Origin: Desulfobacter sp.
GTDB lineage: Bacteria > Desulfobacterota > Desulfobacteria > Desulfobacterales > Desulfobacteraceae
Length of the DNA: 64,000 nt
NCBI GenBank assembly: GCA_028768525.1
Contig: CP054837.1
Span: 4,336,001-4,400,000 of the forward strand
Direction: 5' to 3'
The first letter of the stretch is position 1. The number at the start of each line of letters is the position of its first letter. The notes below the pieces were generated by a model. It was not told the DNA's origin, did not search any database, and saw only the letters and a program-made list of their open reading frames with translations. Shown here piece by piece: positions 59,303 through 64,000 of this stretch. The translations under genes and the position numbers were made by a program.

Positions 59303-59877
59303 AGTTTACCTGTTTTTTCCTTTCCGCATCCAACCAATCCTTTGAAACTGATGTTGTAAAATTTTATTTTCCGGGCATGGGAAACGGGCGTTACCGGCGC
59401 CGGCCGCGGCAGGAATTGCCTGCCGCAGGTGAAAACTTTTCCCTGCTGTATTAACCATCTATAATCCGCTGCTCTCCAGATCAACACCGCGCCGCAATCT
59501 ACATATTTTCTACATAATTTGGGTCCCGGGAAAATCCAGAGTCCTTTAATTCCGGCCGGTCGGGAATTCAATCCCCGTAACGGGCGGACACGGGTGCCGC
59601 CCTTGTTATCCGGGAGGGTGGCTTTCGTATATAAATGTCACAGCAGAATTGATGCCCCGGACCGGGGTGTGGCGGCCGGTGCACCAAGCGGTTCCGGGGG
59701 ATTGGTTTGAATGGATTTTTAAAAAACAGGGAAGATCAACTGCGGAATCATTTTGGGGGGCCGGGCAGGGACCCGGCGGCTTTGGGATAATTCCTTGACA
59801 AGCGGGGAAAACCGTGACAGGAATAAGCAGACCGAGCGCTCGTTCAATTTGAGAATGCCGGCCGAAAGGAGGCGTAA
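59303..59877. other. intergenic region with TTGACA and the TetR operator
   Basis: No gene can be supported between the integrase-like protein and the TetR gene. The right part has a perfect -35 hexamer TTGACA at 59795-59800 but only a weak -10 (AGGAAT, 59819-59824, 18-base spacing), followed by the GAGCGCTC site at 59834. The left part (59303-59790) is unassigned; it is GC-rich with scattered AT tracts. Confidence 0.45.
59830..59845. promoter_or_regulatory. GAGCGCTC-centred operator before the TetR gene
   Basis: GACCGAGCGCTCGTTC: palindromic core at 59834-59841 extended by one further CG pair and by outer GA/TC. It shares 13 of 16 bases with 37440-37455. Location 33 bases before the TetR start codon implies autorepression. 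Confidence 0.65.
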
Positions 59878-60522
59878 TTGCCAAGAAAAAAGACATCTCC
59901 CGTGACGGACCACGATGTGCCGACCCAGATTAAAAACCAGGAACTGGTAAGCGAAAGGCGGCGCCAGCTCGTTGATTCAACCGTTCAATTATTCATTGAA
60001 CACGGGTATCATAAAACCACCACCCGGATGATTGCCAAGGCCGCCGGGTTTTCCATCGGTTCCCTTTACGAATATGTCAGCTCCAAAGAGGATCTGCTCT
60101 ACCTGGTCTGCAAGGCCATCCACGAAGAGGTGCAGGATGCGGTGGAGGAGGGGATGGCCGATAATGTCGGGGAAAAGGAACTGCTGGCCGGGATGATCCG
60201 CCAGTATTTCATGGTCTGCGACAAGATGTCAGACCATATTCTGCTCATGTACCAGGTGACCCAGTTTCTTCCGGACAAGTGGCAGGAACGGGTGCTGGTC
60301 AATGAGCTGAATATTACCGATATTTTTATCCGGATCCTGGGGCGGATGTCGGGAAAGCATAATTTCCCCGATCTTGACGAAAAGATCATTAACCTGGTGG
60401 GACACAATATCTCGGTTCTGGGACATATGTGGGCTTTCAGGCGATGGCACATGAAGAAAAATTTTACCCTGGAACAATATACTGCCATCCAGACGGATGT
60501 TATTCTTGGGCTGCTTTATTAG
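59878..60522 (+). CDS. TetR-family regulator of acyl-CoA metabolism (candidate)
   Basis: A 214-residue TetR-type protein. The DNA-binding helix-turn-helix is at about 29-72 (STVQLFIEHGYHKTTTRMIA, FSIGSLYEYVSSKEDLLYLV), followed by an all-helical ligand domain without obvious assignment. Start: TTG 59878 has a perfect AAAGGAGG five bases upstream and no ATG is near, so the unusual start is well supported. It stands before isobutyryl-CoA mutase, and its likely operator recurs before the acyl-CoA dehydrogenase operon, so an acyl-CoA ligand is probable. Confidence 0.88.
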   Translation: MPRKKTSPVTDHDVPTQIKNQELVSERRRQLVDSTVQLFIEHGYHKTTTRMIAKAAGFSIGSLYEYVSSKEDLLYLVCKAIHEEVQDAVEEGMADNVGEKELLAGMIRQYFMVCDKMSDHILLMYQVTQFLPDKWQERVLVNELNITDIFIRILGRMSGKHNFPDLDEKIINLVGHNISVLGHMWAFRRWHMKKNFTLEQYTAIQTDVILGLLY

Positions 60523-60644
60523 GGAAATGTAAATAAAAATAAAAATTTATATTTATTTTTTTAACGATATATGCCATCACAATATTGTATGTAAACATAG
60601 TTTAGTGTGATCAAACTTTTCGGTATTATAAAGAAGGAGATGTT

Positions 60645-63600
60645 ATGAGCGCAGAACCTGATGTATATACCCCCAAGAATTCGGTCAAGGTCGTAACCGC
60701 CACCTCTCTCTTTGACGGCCACGATGCTTCCATCAACATTATGCGGCGAATTTTGCAGGATTCCGGTGCCGAAGTGATTCATATCGGCCACAACCGGTCC
60801 GCCCAGGAGGTGGTGGATGCCGCCATCGAAGAAGACGCCCAGGGCATTGCCGTTTCCTCCTACCAGGGCGGCCACATGGAGTATTTCAAGTATATGGTGG
60901 ATATGCTCAAAGAGAAGGGGGGCGACCATATCAAGATTTTCGGCGGCGGGGGCGGCGTCATCATCCCCTCGGAAATGGATGAACTCCACGCCTACGGGGT
61001 CACCCGGATCTATTCCCCCGAAGACGGGGCGAAAATGGGGCTCCAGGGGATCATCAACGATAAGATCCGGCGCATGGACCATCCCTGCGTGGATTTCAAC
61101 AATCTGGAATACGACGGGTTAAACCGTGACAATAAACGGGTGACGGCCAATATGATTTCAGCGGTCCAGGAGGCCTGTGCCAATGACAAGGGGCAACTGG
61201 ATGCCATCATGTCACGAATCGGTGAGATGGCCGCCGGAAGCCGTGCCCCGGTCATCGGCCTCACCGGTACCGGCGGGGCGGGCAAGTCCTCCCTTACCGA
61301 CGAGTTGATCATCCGCATCCTGCGCGATCTTAAGGATGTCCACATCGCCATCATCTCCTGCGATCCCTCCCGGAGAAAAACCGGCGGCGCCCTTTTGGGC
61401 GACCGAATCCGGATGAATTCCATTGAGACCGGCCGGGTTTATATGCGGTCCCTGGCCACCCGCCGCTCCCAGACCGAGCTGCCCGAAGCCCTTCCCCATG
61501 CCGTGGAAGTGGCCAAGGCCGCCGGCTACGATATCATCATCGTCGAAACCGCCGGCATCGGCCAGGGGGATTCCAGGGTGGTGGATATGGTGGATGTCTC
61601 CATCTATGTGATGACGGCGGAATACGGCGCCCCCTCCCAGCTGGAAAAAATAGATATGCTGGATTATGCCGATATCGTGGTGGTCAATAAGTACGAAAAA
61701 AAGGGCAGCGAGGACGCCGTCAGGGACGTGCGCAAGCAGGTCCAGCGAAACCGCAAGGCCTGGGGCAAGGACCCCAAGGATATGCCGGTGTTCGGCACCA
61801 TTGCCTCCAAATTCAATGACGACGGGGTCACGGCCTTTTACCATGCCTTCCTGGATGCCATTGAAGAGAAAAAAGGGATCAAATACGACTCCGCCATTCC
61901 CCGGACCGGGGTAAAGGAATCCACTTCCAAGACCATTATCATTCCCGGGGAACGGGTGAGATACCTGGCGGAAATTGCCGATACGGTGCGCGATTATCAT
62001 CAGGAGACCGAAAAACAGGCTGAGGCCGTACGCCAGCGCTGGCACCTTGAAGAGACCGTCAGGGCGCTGGAAGAAAAAGGTGCCGGCGGCATCGAAGACC
62101 TCAAGTCAGCCGTGGCGGCCACGGATGCCCTGGTCCATGGGGAAACAAATGAGGCGGTGGCGGCCTTTGAGCATTGCACCGAGATGTACCAGAAGGATGA
62201 ACTGGTTTACGAGGTCCGGGGCAAGGAATTCAGACTGCCCCTCTATTCCGAGTCCCTCTCCCACTCAAAGATTGCAAAGATTTCCGTGCCTAAATTTTCC
62301 GACCCCGGCGACCAGTACACCTGGATGCGTAAAGAAAATTTCGCCGGCAGCTTCCCCTATACCGCCGGGGTATTCCCCCTGAAACGGGCCGATGAGGATC
62401 CCACCCGGATGTTTGCCGGTGAGGGCGGCCCCGGAGACACCAATTCCCGGTTCAAGCTGCTTTCCTCTGCCTATCCGGCCAAGCGGCTCTCCACGGCTTT
62501 TGATTCGGTCACCCTCTACGGGTTCGACCCGGACCGCCGGCCCGACATCTACGGAAAAATCGGCACCTCCGGGGTGAGCATCTGCACCCTGGACGACGTG
62601 AAGGTCCTCTACGACGGGTTCGACCTCTGCGCTCCCAACACCTCTGTCTCCATGACCATCAACGGGCCGGCCCCCATGATGCTGGCCATGTTCATGAATA
62701 CGGCCATTGCCCAGCAAAAGGACAAGTTCATCCAGGAAAAGGGCAGGGAGCCCGATGAAAAAGAAGCGGCTGAACTCAAGGCCTTTGCCCTTTCCAACGT
62801 CAGGGGAACGGTCCAGGCCGATATCCTCAAGGAAGACCAGGGACAGAACACCTGCATCTTCTCCATTGAGTTCGCCCTGAAAATGATGGGGGATATCCAG
62901 CAGTATTTTATCGACCACCAGGTAAGGAATTTTTATTCGGTTTCCATCTCCGGCTACCACATTGCCGAGGCCGGGGCCAATCCCATTTCCCAGCTGGCCT
63001 TCACCCTGGCCAACGGGTTTACCTACGTGGAATACTACCTGTCCAGGGGAATGCACATTGATGATTTTGCACCGTCCCTCTCCTTTTTCTTTTCCAACGG
63101 GATGGATCCGGAATATACGGTCATCGGCCGGGTGGCCCGGCGGATCTGGGCCGTGGCCATGAAATACAAATACGGCGGAAATGAAAAGTCCCAGAAGCTG
63201 AAATACCATGTCCAGACCTCGGGCCGGTCCCTGCATTCCCAGGATATCCAGTTCAACGATATCCGGACCACCCTCCAGGGGCTCTGTGCCATTTATGACA
63301 ATTGCAACAGCCTGCACACCAATGCCTTTGACGAGGCCATCACCACCCCGTCGGAAGAATCCGTCCGCCGGGCCCTGGCCATCCAGCTCATCATTAACCG
63401 GGAGTGGGGCCTGGCCAAGAACGAGAACCCGCTCCAGGGCTCATTTATCGTGGATGAGCTTACGGACCTGGTGGAAGAGGCCGTGCTCTGTGAGTTCGAG
63501 CGGATCACCGAGCGGGGCGGGGTATTGGGGGCCATGGAAACCGGCTACCAGCGGGGCAAGATCCAGGAAGAGTCCCTGTACTATGAATACCTCAAGCACA

Positions 63601-63908
63601 CGGGCAAACATCCCATTGTCGGGGTGAATACCTTTGAGGATCCCAATGCCGATTATGCGGAAATGGCCAACCACCTGGAACTGGCCAGGGCTTCCGACGA
63701 GCAGAAGGATGACCAGCTGGACCGTCTGGCCGCATTCAAGGACTCCCATGCCGAGGAAATCGACCCGGCAGTCCAGGCCCTCCAGCAGACAGCCCTCAAC
63801 GGCGGCAATATGTTCGAGCAGCTCATGGAAACGGTGAAATCCTGTTCCCTGGGCACCATTACCAATGCATTGTATGAAGTGGGCGGAAAATACAGAAGAA
63901 ACATGTAA
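60645..63908 (+). CDS. icmF: fused isobutyryl-CoA mutase (IcmF)
   Basis: A 1087-residue fusion in the order B12-binding domain (DGHDAS, with the lower-ligand His26), a MeaB-like GTPase chaperone ([12 protein letters not shown] at 205-216, Lys214), and the large acyl-CoA mutase barrel. Two substrate-determining residues are Phe590 (RMFAGEGG) and Gln734 (GQNT). Methylmalonyl-CoA mutases have Tyr and Arg there, while IcmF has Phe598 and Gln742 (Cupriavidus numbering), the same offset of eight at both sites. It therefore interconverts isobutyryl-CoA and n-butyryl-CoA, with adenosylcobalamin and GTP. It would connect valine or isobutyrate breakdown to beta-oxidation. Confidence 0.93.
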   Translation: MSAEPDVYTPKNSVKVVTATSLFDGHDASINIMRRILQDSGAEVIHIGHNRSAQEVVDAAIEEDAQGIAVSSYQGGHMEYFKYMVDMLKEKGGDHIKIFGGGGGVIIPSEMDELHAYGVTRIYSPEDGAKMGLQGIINDKIRRMDHPCVDFNNLEYDGLNRDNKRVTANMISAVQEACANDKGQLDAIMSRIGEMAAGSRAPVIGLTGTGGAGKSSLTDELIIRILRDLKDVHIAIISCDPSRRKTGGALLGDRIRMNSIETGRVYMRSLATRRSQTELPEALPHAVEVAKAAGYDIIIVETAGIGQGDSRVVDMVDVSIYVMTAEYGAPSQLEKIDMLDYADIVVVNKYEKKGSEDAVRDVRKQVQRNRKAWGKDPKDMPVFGTIASKFNDDGVTAFYHAFLDAIEEKKGIKYDSAIPRTGVKESTSKTIIIPGERVRYLAEIADTVRDYHQETEKQAEAVRQRWHLEETVRALEEKGAGGIEDLKSAVAATDALVHGETNEAVAAFEHCTEMYQKDELVYEVRGKEFRLPLYSESLSHSKIAKISVPKFSDPGDQYTWMRKENFAGSFPYTAGVFPLKRADEDPTRMFAGEGGPGDTNSRFKLLSSAYPAKRLSTAFDSVTLYGFDPDRRPDIYGKIGTSGVSICTLDDVKVLYDGFDLCAPNTSVSMTINGPAPMMLAMFMNTAIAQQKDKFIQEKGREPDEKEAAELKAFALSNVRGTVQADILKEDQGQNTCIFSIEFALKMMGDIQQYFIDHQVRNFYSVSISGYHIAEAGANPISQLAFTLANGFTYVEYYLSRGMHIDDFAPSLSFFFSNGMDPEYTVIGRVARRIWAVAMKYKYGGNEKSQKLKYHVQTSGRSLHSQDIQFNDIRTTLQGLCAIYDNCNSLHTNAFDEAITTPSEESVRRALAIQLIINREWGLAKNENPLQGSFIVDELTDLVEEAVLCEFERITERGGVLGAMETGYQRGKIQEESLYYEYLKHTGKHPIVGVNTFEDPNADYAEMANHLELARASDEQKDDQLDRLAAFKDSHAEEIDPAVQALQQTALNGGNMFEQLMETVKSCSLGTITNALYEVGGKYRRNM

Positions 63909-63969
63909 GGTGTTATCCAAACATAGGAATCTTTAGACAGTGAATATGAGCGATAAAAAGGAGCGTACT

Positions 63970-64000
63970 ATGAACAAAGCGGTCATTGTCAGCGCCACCA
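63970..64000 (+). CDS. probable acetyl-CoA acetyltransferase (thiolase), first codons only
   Basis: The ATG at 63970 has AAAAGGAG six bases upstream. The ten visible codons read MNKAVIVSAT, the usual beginning of thiolases (KAVIVSA). The gene runs off the right edge. A thiolase after butyryl-CoA-forming IcmF would fit beta-oxidation. The identification rests on ten residues and context. Confidence 0.5.
   Translation, partial: MNKAVIVSAT

Noticed and set aside
60535..60560. A terminator after the TetR gene
   Set aside because: The AAAAATAAA/TTTATTTTT hairpin is pure AT and too weak to call; the region may equally be promoter DNA for icmF.
60645..63908. Methylmalonyl-CoA mutase
   Set aside because: The fused B12-GTPase-mutase order and the Phe/Gln pair in the active site indicate isobutyryl-CoA mutase.

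Overview
The window reads as a piece of chromosome from a GC-rich, motile, strictly anaerobic member of the Desulfobacterota, most likely a marine Desulfobacterales sulfate reducer. The evidence is a Desulfovibrio gigas-type aldehyde oxidoreductase (Mop) with its long accessory cluster, a membrane-bound iron-sulfur oxidoreductase for electron-transferring flavoprotein (ETF), a fused isobutyryl-CoA mutase, acyl-CoA degradation genes, and a betaine-type (BCCT) carrier next to methylamine-oxidising enzymes. No rRNA, tRNA, CRISPR array or intact insertion sequence was seen.

Layout. 1-10.3 kb: a partial class IV aminotransferase, a sigma54-dependent activator, then a convincing -24/-12 promoter driving a dimethylglycine/sarcosine dehydrogenase-like flavoprotein, EtfB, EtfA, an ETF-oxidising membrane iron-sulfur protein and a BCCT carrier, closed by a strong terminator. 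This looks like a catabolic unit that imports an N-methylated glycine and sends its electrons through ETF to the quinone pool. 10.3-15.8 kb: ferritin, a small protein with the landmarks of cholera/pertussis-type ADP-ribosyltransferases, and a two-gene unit of a divergent glutamine synthetase plus a long lysine-2,3-aminomutase-like radical SAM protein. I propose that this pair makes beta-glutamate and beta-glutamine. 15.9-28.8 kb, minus strand: Mop followed by nine genes, many overlapping, of the kind found beside mop in Desulfovibrio (FAD/iron-sulfur protein, methyltransferase TrsM, C-GCAxxG-C-C protein, radical SAM TrsS, AMP-ligase, molybdopterin-binding protein, XdhC, NTP transferase-HD, histidine phosphatase). 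29.1-37.5 kb, minus strand: an isovalerate/leucine-type pathway (acyl-CoA dehydrogenase, enoyl-CoA hydratase, carboxyltransferase, HMG-CoA lyase, acetoacetyl-CoA synthetase) with an XRE-cupin regulator and a methyltransferase, but without the biotin subunit. 37.5-45.8 kb: miscellaneous genes (CheX with tandem helix-turn-helix units, universal stress protein, GntR-FCD regulator, two TSUP permeases, DUF4231, a TerB-BRCT protein, GNAT acetyltransferase, two periplasmic binding-protein-like genes). 46-58.3 kb: fliD-flgD-flgE-flgK-flgL, all enlarged compared with model flagella. 58.4-64 kb: a degenerate IS481-like integrase, a TetR regulator, a fused isobutyryl-CoA mutase and the first codons of a probable thiolase.

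Connections. The TetR gene and the acyl-CoA dehydrogenase promoter, 22 kb apart, share a GAGCGCTC-centred site, which suggests one regulator for branched-chain acyl-CoA genes. Electrons from the dimethylglycine dehydrogenase, and probably from the acyl-CoA dehydrogenase, would converge on ETF and its membrane oxidoreductase. The most novel candidates are the glutamine synthetase-like/aminomutase pair, the solitary ADP-ribosyltransferase-like protein and the triplicated insertion domain in FlgL.
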